This document shows positions 1 through 6,931 of a DNA stretch of 11,689 bases, in pieces (position 1 is the stretch's first letter; every line of letters begins with the position of its first letter). The stretch lies in contig CANGCU010000023.1 of assembly GCA_947452355.1 (NCBI GenBank), positions 1-11,689 on the forward strand, given 5' to 3'. The notes beneath the pieces are model-generated. The model saw only the letters and a program-made list of their open reading frames with translations. It had not been told where the DNA came from and did not search any database. The position numbers and the translations under genes were made by a program. This stretch comes from Microbacteriaceae bacterium (lineage in GTDB: Bacteria; Actinomycetota; Actinomycetes; Actinomycetales; Microbacteriaceae).

Positions 1-360
1 CGATCGGGATCGCCACTCTCACTGTCAGTCTCGCCATGGGTATCGACCGAGGTCATCAAGGCGCTCGTCGCTGTTGGGCTGGACGTCGATATCGAATCAA
101 ACCATGAGTGGTCGTGGGCGTTGCAGCGTAACGAACAGAAGTTATCGGGCGCACGAATCCGACTCGTCGGCGGTTCGCTCGAGAATGTCACGTCGGTCAC
201 CGGTGGACGTCCTGACGTCGCGGTGTGGGCGGGACCCGTGGTCAGCGCGGGCCGCGTCGAGATGCTGCCATTCTTGCGCGAGCAAGCGGTGAGCATTACC
301 GCCCACCGGTTCGGAACTCCGAATCACCTCACCGACAACATCGAACTTGGTCGATCCTAA
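1..360 (+). CDS. putA: PutA-like bifunctional proline dehydrogenase / glutamate semialdehyde dehydrogenase, C-terminal end (partial)
   Basis: The frame is open from the first base to TAA at 358-360, giving 119 residues of the end of a longer protein; the start lies outside the window. The tail includes a run like GRPDVAVWAGPVVSAGRVE followed by LPFLREQAVSITAHRFG, which I recognise as the C-terminal end of actinobacterial PutA-type proteins, after the aldehyde dehydrogenase domain. The full enzyme oxidises proline to pyrroline-5-carboxylate (FAD domain) and then to glutamate (NAD domain). Neither catalytic domain is visible here, so the assignment rests on the tail alone. Another large aldehyde dehydrogenase fusion is the main alternative. 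No terminator hairpin is seen after the stop, and the promoter of the next gene begins about 17 bases downstream. Confidence 0.72.
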   Translation, partial: RSGSPLSLSVSPWVSTEVIKALVAVGLDVDIESNHEWSWALQRNEQKLSGARIRLVGGSLENVTSVTGGRPDVAVWAGPVVSAGRVEMLPFLREQAVSITAHRFGTPNHLTDNIELGRS

Positions 361-377
361 AACCTAAACCAACGCAC

Positions 378-406
378 TTGTCAGATGGCGGTGCACCACC
401 TAGCGT
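378..406 (+). promoter_or_regulatory. Predicted promoter of the cupin gene
   Basis: TTGTCA at 378-383 and TAGCGT at 401-406 are separated by 17 bases, a good fit to a housekeeping sigma factor promoter with a TANNNT -10 box. Transcription would start near 413, leaving a leader of about 20 bases that carries the ribosome binding site at 421-427. An 8-base palindrome, GGTGCACC at 390-397, sits in the spacer and extends imperfectly outward (387-400). It could be an operator, but nothing else supports that. Confidence 0.5.
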
Positions 407-432
407 GGATTCAACCGAACAGAGGAGCTCGA

Positions 433-780
433 ATGTCGATGTCACGGAACCTGAGCGCCGTCCAATGGCCGCCCTTCGTTGCTGTCCCAGCCGAGCGAGT
501 CATCGATGGCTCCCCGGAAACCTCGACCGCCGTCCTTCATTCCGATGCCGGTGCCGAATTCGGTTTTTGGCAATGCACGCCCGGCAGCTTCGCGTCGACG
601 CGGGATGGCTATTCGGAATTCGTGTACATCGTTTCTGGGGCAGGTGAAATCGTGGGGGACGACGGCGTCGTGTTCCCCTTAGTTCCCGGAGAAACCGTTT
701 ATCTCGCCGACGGATGGCGGGGGCGTTGGGTGGTCCGCGAGACGGTCACCAAGTCCTACGCCATCGACTATTCGGCCTAA
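433..780 (+). CDS. Cupin-domain protein (EutQ/DUF861-like)
   Basis: A 115-residue single-domain cupin. Cupin motif 1 lies around GYSEFVYIVSGAGEIVGDDG and motif 2 around VPGETVYLADGWRGRWVV, followed by a typical RETVTKSYAIDYS tail. As in other DUF861-type cupins, the usual HxH metal ligands of motif 1 are absent (YSEF keeps only the acidic residue), so a classical dioxygenase role is unlikely. The ATG at 433 is chosen because AGAGGAG at 421-427 sits 5 bases upstream; an in-frame ATG at 385 would add 16 non-conserved residues and lacks such a site. Proteins of this type often sit in amine or amino acid catabolic clusters, which matches the neighbours, but the exact role is unknown. It ends 4 bases before the convergent PucR stop. 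Confidence 0.85.
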   Translation: MSMSRNLSAVQWPPFVAVPAERVIDGSPETSTAVLHSDAGAEFGFWQCTPGSFASTRDGYSEFVYIVSGAGEIVGDDGVVFPLVPGETVYLADGWRGRWVVRETVTKSYAIDYSA

Positions 781-784
781 TCCG

Positions 785-2206
785 CTATTCCGCCTTGGTG
801 TTGGGCGAGATTGTTTCCCACGCCTGGTACGCAATCCACAGCGACGAGAGGTCCGCTGAACGGCTAATTTTCAACCCGATTTGTTCTTCGATTTTGCCGA
901 GTCGATACGACAGTGTCTGTTTGTGAATGAACAGTTCATCCGCGGTTTCTTTCCACTTGCGGTCATTCCTTAAGAACGAAAACAAGGTGTCGCGCAACAT
1001 GGCAGCACGCGCATTGTCCTCGGCGAGCGGGCCGAGAACACCCTGCACGATTTCTTGTGCTTCCCGGCGGGATCGGGTGAGGACGGAAACGGTAGAGCCA
1101 TCAAACTCGGTCCACGATCGATCGTTGTGTTGAGACACGGCGAGTACCTTTCCCGCCTCAACAGCGGCAACACGGGTATCCGCAAGATCCGTGAACACCG
1201 ACGATGCGCCTGCGTGGGTGGATATCGTCGTAATTAGTTCTCGCACCGCGTCAATTTCACCGCTTGGCACAAGCGCGAGAAATGTGACGCGCCCCATCCC
1301 TGCGATGACGGGCATGGTGCGCACCGAAAGAGCTCTCGAGATAGATCGCGCATCAGCAACCGGAAGTGACACGAGCACAAATCCTTCCGAGGGCAGATGG
1401 GGCGCGAGGAATTCGTGTGTCTCGGGAAGTGTGACGCCGTTGAGGAGCGACAGCATCAATCGCGCGGAGACCTCAGACCGTCGATCGGCCGCATTGAGAA
1501 TTCGGTCCACGACCACCTCGAGGACCTTCATGAGATGAATGAGGATGAAACCGTCGATGGTTTCACCGACGTGTTCCGTGATTGTTAGCGTCACGGCGTG
1601 CGCGCCGTGAAGTTCATAGTCGTGCCTGGATCGAGCGGGGTCATCGCCGACCGAGCCCGAACCGACCACGACAATGCCGGTCGACGTGTCCGTCACCTGA
1701 ATTCCGATCCCCAGAAGTTGCGCGAGTCGCCCGACCAGCGCGTCCGCGTCCCCGTCTTCGTATGCGGCCGTGTGGTACAACTTGCTGAGCGTCAGTACCT
1801 GGAGTGTTTGTTCATGGGAGTTGGCTGCGGCGACGTGGCGCGCAACGACCGCATACGGCACCTGGGCGGCGGCGAGCACCACGGGAAAGTCCACGGCGTT
1901 TGCCGTATCAAGCATTTCGGTGGTGATGGGTGGCGCGAGAGTGTGGTCGCCAATCATGATGCCGGCAAGTCCAGCGGCGTTGAGTCGGTGAATGAAATCC
2001 ACTTGCTCCTCTGCGCCGGAAGGGACGCACAGCCCGACCGTCATCAGCAGTTCGTGGGGGCCAAGCCAATTTTCCGGGTTTGGCATTTCGCAACTGTGCG
2101 CCCACAACACGCGCCGCTCGCCGCCCTTTTCGCCCGCAAGGAATTGGGAATCAAGACTTGCCGTAGCCACGAGGTCAGATATGGTGAGGCCGCCCGTTGT
2201 TTCCAT
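785..2206 (-). CDS. PucR-family transcriptional regulator
   Basis: A 473-residue protein with the two ends expected for the PucR family. Residues about 7-125 form the N-terminal PucR sensory domain (LTISDLV... LMTVGLCVPSG... VDFPVV). Residues about 404-464 form the C-terminal helix-turn-helix domain (LRDTLFSFLRNDRKWKETA, then IHKQTLSYRLGKIEEQIG). The middle is a less conserved linking domain. Such regulators control purine, allantoin, amine or amino acid catabolism, usually as activators responding to the substrate. This one follows the permease and aldehyde dehydrogenase genes on the same strand and probably controls the local cluster. The start ATG at 2206 has no Shine-Dalgarno sequence, but TACACT ends 7 bases upstream, so the mRNA may be leaderless. 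The target and ligand are inferred only. Confidence 0.92.
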   Translation of the reverse strand: METTGGLTISDLVATASLDSQFLAGEKGGERRVLWAHSCEMPNPENWLGPHELLMTVGLCVPSGAEEQVDFIHRLNAAGLAGIMIGDHTLAPPITTEMLDTANAVDFPVVLAAAQVPYAVVARHVAAANSHEQTLQVLTLSKLYHTAAYEDGDADALVGRLAQLLGIGIQVTDTSTGIVVVGSGSVGDDPARSRHDYELHGAHAVTLTITEHVGETIDGFILIHLMKVLEVVVDRILNAADRRSEVSARLMLSLLNGVTLPETHEFLAPHLPSEGFVLVSLPVADARSISRALSVRTMPVIAGMGRVTFLALVPSGEIDAVRELITTISTHAGASSVFTDLADTRVAAVEAGKVLAVSQHNDRSWTEFDGSTVSVLTRSRREAQEIVQGVLGPLAEDNARAAMLRDTLFSFLRNDRKWKETADELFIHKQTLSYRLGKIEEQIGLKISRSADLSSLWIAYQAWETISPNTKAE

Positions 2207-2213
2207 AGTCGCC

Positions 2214-2219
2214 AGTGTA
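2214..2219 (-). promoter_or_regulatory. Predicted -10 box of the pucR-like gene (leaderless mRNA)
   Basis: Read leftward, TACACT fits the actinobacterial TANNNT -10 consensus and is followed by 7 bases and then the ATG of the PucR gene. Transcription would begin at or next to the start codon, which agrees with the lack of a ribosome binding site. No convincing -35 hexamer is seen at 16-18 bases upstream. Confidence 0.45.
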
Positions 2220-2231
2220 AGTGGAGCGAAC

Positions 2232-2255
2232 TATGAATTCGACGGCAAATTCATA
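2232..2255. promoter_or_regulatory. Inverted repeat upstream of the PucR gene, possible operator
   Basis: Two perfect 8-base arms, TATGAATT (2232-2239) and AATTCATA (2248-2255), flank an 8-base spacer. The dyad lies just upstream of the predicted -10 box of the PucR gene, where a -35 region would be, a suitable place for autoregulation. Arm centres are 16 bases apart, about one and a half helical turns. I see no second copy of this exact pair in the window. Confidence 0.45.
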
Positions 2256-2282
2256 TCGTCACACGATGCACGGGAGGTTCTC

Positions 2283-2297
2283 GGCCACAGTGTGGCC
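2283..2297. promoter_or_regulatory. 15-bp perfect palindrome between the aldehyde dehydrogenase and PucR genes
   Basis: GGCCACA and TGTGGCC flank a single central G. The site lies 32 bases after the aldehyde dehydrogenase stop on the leftward strand and about 70 bases upstream of the predicted PucR -10 box. There is no T-run after it in either direction, so an intrinsic terminator is unlikely. An operator fits better, and its core ACA-N-TGT recurs in the permease/oxidase gap at 5508-5518. It could still fold in RNA as a 6-bp stem with a 3-base loop. Confidence 0.4.
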
Positions 2298-2328
2298 CGT
2301 CGCCTCCGCTCGTGCAGTTCCCTGGATG

Positions 2329-3870
2329 TTAGGCGAACGCTTCGTCGTCGGAATAGGGGAACCACCAGAAATTCTGTTCTGAGGACTGGGCGTCCACCAT
2401 CATGAACTTCGTGTGGCGGAACGTGTCGAGTCCCTCAGCGCCCAGTTGGCGACCGATTCCTGACATCTTGCGACCACCGAATGGACCCGCATCGTTGTCC
2501 AAGAGCGGTGCGTTGATCCACACCATGCCCGCGACGATTTCGTTGACCGCGCGATCGATTTCGGCGACATCGGTCGAATAGAGATTCGAACCCAAGCCAA
2601 ACGGCGACCCGTTCGCCAATTCAAGCGCGTCGTCAAAACTCGAGACGCGATAGACCGCAACGGCCGGCCCGAAAATCTCTTGCTGGTAGATGTCCATGTC
2701 ACGAGTGACGTTTTCGAGAATCGTTGGTTCGAAATAGAAACCGTCGGCCAGTTCTGAATCCGCCAAGGTTGGGCGTTTGCCACCAAGGGTGATTGTCGCA
2801 CCCTGTTCGACCGCGCGCGCAATGATTCCTTCGAGTCGCGCGAGTTCGCGACCGTTTTCCATCGGACCGACATCGACCCGGTCGAGCGGGTGCCCTTGGC
2901 GAAGAGCCGCGACGTGGCCCGTGAAGAGCGCCATGAATTCGTCGTAGATGTCGTTGTGCAGAATGAGCTTTTCGGTTGACGTGCACACCTGGCCACCGTT
3001 GATAAACGCGGCGAATGCGGCACCTCGGGCAGCGACGTCGAGTTTGGCGGACGGCATGACAATGAACGGGTCACTTCCGGACGCCTCAATGATGCACGGC
3101 TTGAACCGCTCGCCACAGGCAGCGGCGACGAGCTTGCCCGTCGGGACGCTTCCGGTGAACGAGATCTGATGGGTGTCCGTGTGGTTCACGAGTTGAACCG
3201 AAGTGCCGGCCGTACCGGGGACGACCTGAACTAATCCCGCGGGGAGGACATCGAACGCCTCAGCAAACGCCAGAGTCGTGAGTGTTGCCCATTCGGACGG
3301 TTTGATGATGATGGCGTTGCCAGCGGCCAGTGCGGCAGCGCCGGTCCACATCGCGAGGACGATGGGGTAGTTCGCGGGAAGGATGATGACCGCCGTACCC
3401 ATCGGTTCCTTGAGCGTGTAGTGAAATTGGCCAGCCGTCGCAGCGCCGTGAACAGTTCCGATTGAGTGGCGACCGATTTCGGCGTAATAATCCATCGCCG
3501 TAATCGCCCAACTCACTTCGTCGAAGCTCTCTTTGAACGGCTTGCCCGTCTCGAGCGACAGGATCTCGGCGACTTCCCGTTGGGTTTCCCGCACCTTTCG
3601 GGCGGCTTCGTGGATGTGTTCTGCCCGCTCTAGCGCAGAGAGTGCGTTCCACTGCTTCTGGGCGGCGTTTGCATCCGCGACGACCCGATCCACCTGCGCC
3701 TCGGTGAGATCTGAAATCTCACCGAGGACGCCGGCGGTCGATGGGTCGAGCACATCAGCAAATTTCGCTCCAGCCGCTCGTTCGAGCCCCGATTTTCCGA
3801 AAAACTGGTTGTTGAGGGCTGCGATTTTTTCGCGGACCTGTGATGTTCCACGACGGGCGGTGTTGCTCAT
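2329..3870 (-). CDS. NAD(P)-dependent aldehyde dehydrogenase
   Basis: A 513-residue, full-length member of the aldehyde dehydrogenase superfamily, which oxidises an aldehyde to the acid with NAD(P). Visible landmarks are the oxyanion asparagine N166 (PANYP), the cofactor lysine K190 (KPSEW), FTGS at 238-241, the general base E262, the catalytic cysteine C296 in NGGQVC, and EIFGP at 398-402. The glutamate motif reads EASGSDP rather than the commoner ELGGKSP, closer to semialdehyde dehydrogenase relatives. The ATG at 3870 is preceded by AAAGGAAA (3876-3883) at good spacing. It lies 23 bases after the permease stop, so the two genes are probably one operon. The likely job is removal of the aldehyde made by the neighbouring FAD oxidase; the substrate cannot be read from the sequence. 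Confidence 0.95.
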   Translation of the reverse strand: MSNTARRGTSQVREKIAALNNQFFGKSGLERAAGAKFADVLDPSTAGVLGEISDLTEAQVDRVVADANAAQKQWNALSALERAEHIHEAARKVRETQREVAEILSLETGKPFKESFDEVSWAITAMDYYAEIGRHSIGTVHGAATAGQFHYTLKEPMGTAVIILPANYPIVLAMWTGAAALAAGNAIIIKPSEWATLTTLAFAEAFDVLPAGLVQVVPGTAGTSVQLVNHTDTHQISFTGSVPTGKLVAAACGERFKPCIIEASGSDPFIVMPSAKLDVAARGAAFAAFINGGQVCTSTEKLILHNDIYDEFMALFTGHVAALRQGHPLDRVDVGPMENGRELARLEGIIARAVEQGATITLGGKRPTLADSELADGFYFEPTILENVTRDMDIYQQEIFGPAVAVYRVSSFDDALELANGSPFGLGSNLYSTDVAEIDRAVNEIVAGMVWINAPLLDNDAGPFGGRKMSGIGRQLGAEGLDTFRHTKFMMVDAQSSEQNFWWFPYSDDEAFA

Positions 3871-3893
3871 TGTTGTTTCCTTTGAATTGTTGA

Positions 3894-5348
3894 TTAGGAG
3901 ATGGGCTTGGCGTCGGCGTCAAGGTTGGCGTCAGCCTTGTCGACGATGGCGCGTTCCGCTTTCATGTCCATGCTGAGACACAGGATCCAGTAGAGGATGC
4001 CTCCAACGGGGATGCCGACGAAGAACGCGATGTCGACGCCACCCAGAGCCGTAGCAACCGGACCCGTGTAGAAGGGCAGAATCATGAACGGAATCATGAT
4101 TGCGAATGTGACGAGGTACGCAACGATTCCCCGCATGTTCCAGTTGCCGTAGATTCCCGAGCGCGAGAACATCTCGCGAATCGAGTAGTGACCGCGGCGA
4201 ACGAGGAAGAAGTCGGTGAGGTTGATCGCCGTCCACGGTGCCATCAGGTACGAGAGCACCACGAGAATCGTCCAGAAACTCGTGTTGAGGTAATCCGCCG
4301 GCATGTATGCCCCCGCGTATGTCGAGGTCAGTCCAACGAGCAGGATTGTCCAGATTCGCACCTGGCGAGTCGGAAGCACCTTTCGGAGGCTGTCCATCGC
4401 GGTGATGATCGTGAGCGATCCGCCGTAGACGCACATTGCCATCAGTCCGAGTAGGCCAGCTCCACCGATGATGAGCATGATGGTTCCGAGACCGGCGAAG
4501 ACTCCGTCAGCCGTGATAGCGAGAGCCGAGATGACGTATTCATCGGGGAGTACTGCTGTACAGACGGCACCGATTGCCTCGAACGAGAAGACTCCGAAGA
4601 ACAGCCCGAGGGACGTCCACGTGATGATCTTGCCCTTAGGGGTGTCGGCCGGCATGTACCGCGAGTAGTCCGAAACGAAGAACGCCCACGACAGCTGATA
4701 CGCGGCCGCTGCGGACACCTGAATGAAGAACGGTGCGATCTGGAAGGTTCCTGCGCTGAGGTCCCACGCCGAAGCGGGGATTGCGCCGTTGGCGGCCAAG
4801 CCGAAAACGTAGATGACGAGAACGACGATCAGTGCAATCGAAATCCAGCGCTGCACGACGTGAAGCCACTGGTAGCCGAAAATCGCGAGCACAACGGCAA
4901 TGAGGCCGGTGATGATGGCCCAGATTGGCGCACTTCCGACGCCGAGTTGTTCGGCGGTCGCACCGAGCATGTTGCCACCGAAGACAACGTAGCCCCAGTA
5001 CACGATGAGGGCCATGAGCCAGATTGCGAGAGCGCCGTATCGACCGAACTGCGGGCGGCTCTGGACCAATTGTGGGAGTCCGAGGTGGGGGCCTTGAGTT
5101 GCGTGAGCCGAAACTGGCGCGGTACCGATGACCGTTCCGACGGCGAGCGCAACCAACGTCCAACCGAGGTTGAGCCCAGCCCAGATGCCGATGGCACCGG
5201 TTGCCATGCTGAGCAGGTGGGCGCTTCCTGCGAACCAGATGGTGGCTTGGTCAGTGAGCCGGCCTTTGCGTTCGTGCGAGGGCACGTAATCAATCGACCG
5301 AGTTTCGATTTGTCCCATGAGGGACGAATCGTTTCGAGTGCTAGTCAT
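3894..5348 (-). CDS. NCS1-family permease (purine/cytosine/allantoin permease type)
   Basis: A 484-residue integral membrane protein with about 12 hydrophobic segments. Family features include the N-terminal IETRSIDYVPSHERKGR stretch, the GPHLGLPQLVQSRPQFGRYGA segment after the first helices, and the SDYSRYMPADTPKGK loop. NCS1 carriers import nucleobases, allantoin, hydantoins or related small nitrogen compounds with H+ or Na+. The ATG at 5346-5348 is chosen because GGAGAGG (5354-5360) lies 5 bases upstream. An in-frame ATG at 5372 would add 8 residues, but its purine-rich site at 5388-5393 is about 15 bases away. The gene leads an apparent operon with the aldehyde dehydrogenase and diverges from the FAD oxidase. 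No deaminase or hydrolase for a nucleobase lies nearby, so an amine-like substrate is plausible but unproved. Confidence 0.93.
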   Translation of the reverse strand: MTSTRNDSSLMGQIETRSIDYVPSHERKGRLTDQATIWFAGSAHLLSMATGAIGIWAGLNLGWTLVALAVGTVIGTAPVSAHATQGPHLGLPQLVQSRPQFGRYGALAIWLMALIVYWGYVVFGGNMLGATAEQLGVGSAPIWAIITGLIAVVLAIFGYQWLHVVQRWISIALIVVLVIYVFGLAANGAIPASAWDLSAGTFQIAPFFIQVSAAAAYQLSWAFFVSDYSRYMPADTPKGKIITWTSLGLFFGVFSFEAIGAVCTAVLPDEYVISALAITADGVFAGLGTIMLIIGGAGLLGLMAMCVYGGSLTIITAMDSLRKVLPTRQVRIWTILLVGLTSTYAGAYMPADYLNTSFWTILVVLSYLMAPWTAINLTDFFLVRRGHYSIREMFSRSGIYGNWNMRGIVAYLVTFAIMIPFMILPFYTGPVATALGGVDIAFFVGIPVGGILYWILCLSMDMKAERAIVDKADANLDADAKPIS

Positions 5349-5542
5349 ATTAACCTCTCCGTGTGACGTCATTGTCGTTGTGGATTGCTCCTTGCCACCG
5401 GGGGGACCGATCGACAAAGGAGATACCTCAACTGTGCGCGAAGTTGAATCGAATCCCAATTGTTGATTTGTATGAAAAACTTCCCCTTTATCGTTCTTTC
5501 ACACAGTCGACATTGTCGGCATCCGCAACGACACTATTAGGC
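5349..5542. promoter_or_regulatory. Divergent control region between permease and FAD oxidase genes
   Basis: This 194-base gap must hold promoters for both directions. Rightward, TTGATT (5463-5468) and TTTATC (5487-5492) are 18 bases apart and could drive the oxidase; this is the best pair I see, but it is weak. An 11-bp odd palindrome, CGACA-T-TGTCG (5508-5518), and the 8-bp palindrome TGACGTCA (5364-5371) are operator candidates. A strong Shine-Dalgarno-like AAAGGAG (5416-5422) precedes only a 10-codon reading frame starting with GTG at 5434. No clear leftward promoter was recognised. Confidence 0.4.
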
Positions 5543-6931
5543 GTGACTACATCCGACGCACCCGCTCACCCGCTGTCCCTCTGGCACGATGACCCAACTC
5601 TCGTGCCATTTCGCTCAACGCCGCTAGGCGGGGACATCGATGTTGACGTCGCCATCATTGGTGCTGGATATACCGGTTTGTGGACTGCCTACTTCCTGCT
5701 GAAGGCCAACCCCAAACTGTCCGTTGCCATCGTTGAGGCGCAGACGGTCGGCTATGGCGCTTCGGGCAGAAACGGCGGCTGGTGCTCGGCGCTGTTTCCC
5801 GCCTCCATGAAAAAGATTTCAAGCCTGTCGTCGAGAGATGAGGCGATCCGGTTACAACGCACGATGAACGCATCCATCGCCGAGATGGGCTCGATCGTCA
5901 AATCGGAAAAAATTGACTGCGAATGGAAGCAGGGCGGTTACGTTTCGCTCGCTCGAAACGAGGCCCAACTGGTGCGATCCCGGAACGAGGTCGCCGGGTG
6001 GAACTCGTGGGGCTTCGGCGACGAGCACCTCAGCTTCTTGTCAGCCTCCGAAGCATCGGAACGGGCAAACGCGACCAACGTGCTCGGCGGGACGTACACC
6101 CCGAACTGTGCCGCTATTCAACCCGCCAAGTTGGCCTCGGAACTCGCCCGCGTTGTTGAGAAACTCGGTGCCACTATTTATGAGCGGACGACCGTGACTC
6201 GAATCGGCGATCGTCGACTCGATACCGACCGCGGGACCGTCACGGCGGACGTTGTGATCCGAGCCACGGAAGGCTTCACCGCCGAGTTCCCACAATTTCA
6301 CCGTGCCATCATCCCCATGTACTCGCTTATGGTTGCAACTGAGCCGCTTCCCGCTAAGACCTGGGATGCCATCGGGCTCGCCGAACGCGAGACGTTCTCG
6401 GACAAGCGCCACCTGCGCATTTACGGGCAGCGAACGGGCGACGGACGATTTGCCTTCGGTGGACGAGGGGCGCCTTACCACTACGGATCAAAGGTCAGCC
6501 CGGCGTTCGACATCGATGACGGTGTCCACGACATGTTGCGCGGAATTCTTCGAGAGCTTTTTCCCGCAATTGGCGACGCAGAATTCACACACGCGTGGGG
6601 AGGGAACCTAGGCATCCCCCGCGACTGGTATCCGTCTGTGACGTTCGACCGCGCGACCGGATTCGGTCAAGCCGGTGGCTACGTCGGTGATGGTGTTTCG
6701 ACCGCGTTCGTCGCAGCGAAGACCCTTGCGGCGGAAATTCTCGACACCGAGTCAGACCTGCGAACGCTGCCGTGGGTTGGCCGTCACTCGCCGAACTGGG
6801 AAATCGAACCGCTTCGGTGGTTGGGTGTCAACGCGGTGACTCAGGCGTTCGCGCAATCGGACCGCGACGAAGCCCGGACGGGTCGACCAGCGGGAATCGC
6901 GAAAGCGGTCTGGACGATGATCGGTCACTGA
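5543..6931 (+). CDS. FAD-dependent oxidoreductase, DAO family (PuuB-like amine/amino acid oxidase)
   Basis: A 462-residue flavoenzyme. The N-terminal Rossmann fold shows VAIIGAGYTGLW with the glycines at 40, 42 and 45 and the ribose-binding E65, followed by GYGASGRNGGW (70-80), typical of the DAO family. The C-terminal FAD segment is visible as HAWGGNLGIPRDWYPS and GGYVGDGVSTAF. The closest style is gamma-glutamylputrescine oxidase and related amine oxidases, which make an aldehyde, ammonia and H2O2. The adjacent aldehyde dehydrogenase fits as the next step. The start is uncertain: GTG at 5543 gives the N-terminus expected for the family (TTSDAPAHPLSLWHDD), but no Shine-Dalgarno sequence precedes it. 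Upstream in-frame sequence to 5363 is open but looks non-coding. The stop overlaps the convergent oxidoreductase gene by 7 bases. Confidence 0.92.
   Translation: MTTSDAPAHPLSLWHDDPTLVPFRSTPLGGDIDVDVAIIGAGYTGLWTAYFLLKANPKLSVAIVEAQTVGYGASGRNGGWCSALFPASMKKISSLSSRDEAIRLQRTMNASIAEMGSIVKSEKIDCEWKQGGYVSLARNEAQLVRSRNEVAGWNSWGFGDEHLSFLSASEASERANATNVLGGTYTPNCAAIQPAKLASELARVVEKLGATIYERTTVTRIGDRRLDTDRGTVTADVVIRATEGFTAEFPQFHRAIIPMYSLMVATEPLPAKTWDAIGLAERETFSDKRHLRIYGQRTGDGRFAFGGRGAPYHYGSKVSPAFDIDDGVHDMLRGILRELFPAIGDAEFTHAWGGNLGIPRDWYPSVTFDRATGFGQAGGYVGDGVSTAFVAAKTLAAEILDTESDLRTLPWVGRHSPNWEIEPLRWLGVNAVTQAFAQSDRDEARTGRPAGIAKAVWTMIGH

Noticed and set aside
1598..2236. 212-residue open frame opposite the PucR gene
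   Set aside because: It runs antisense to a conserved regulator, shows no recognisable domain and has no ribosome binding site.
2283..2297. Intrinsic terminator after the aldehyde dehydrogenase gene
   Set aside because: The palindrome is perfect, but no T-run follows on either strand, so it is listed as a possible operator instead.
5364..5371. CRP/GlxR-type operator around TGTGACGTCA
   Set aside because: Only the left half TGTGA matches; the expected TCACA half is missing at the proper distance.
5472..5540. 22-codon frame starting at ATG 5472 and ending 2 bases before the oxidase GTG, as a coupled leader peptide
   Set aside because: It has no Shine-Dalgarno sequence, and stop-to-start proximity alone is weak evidence.
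5363..5542. Upstream in-frame extension of the FAD oxidase
   Set aside because: The extra 60 residues lack family similarity, start inside the permease leader, and have no suitably placed ribosome binding site for an in-frame ATG or GTG.
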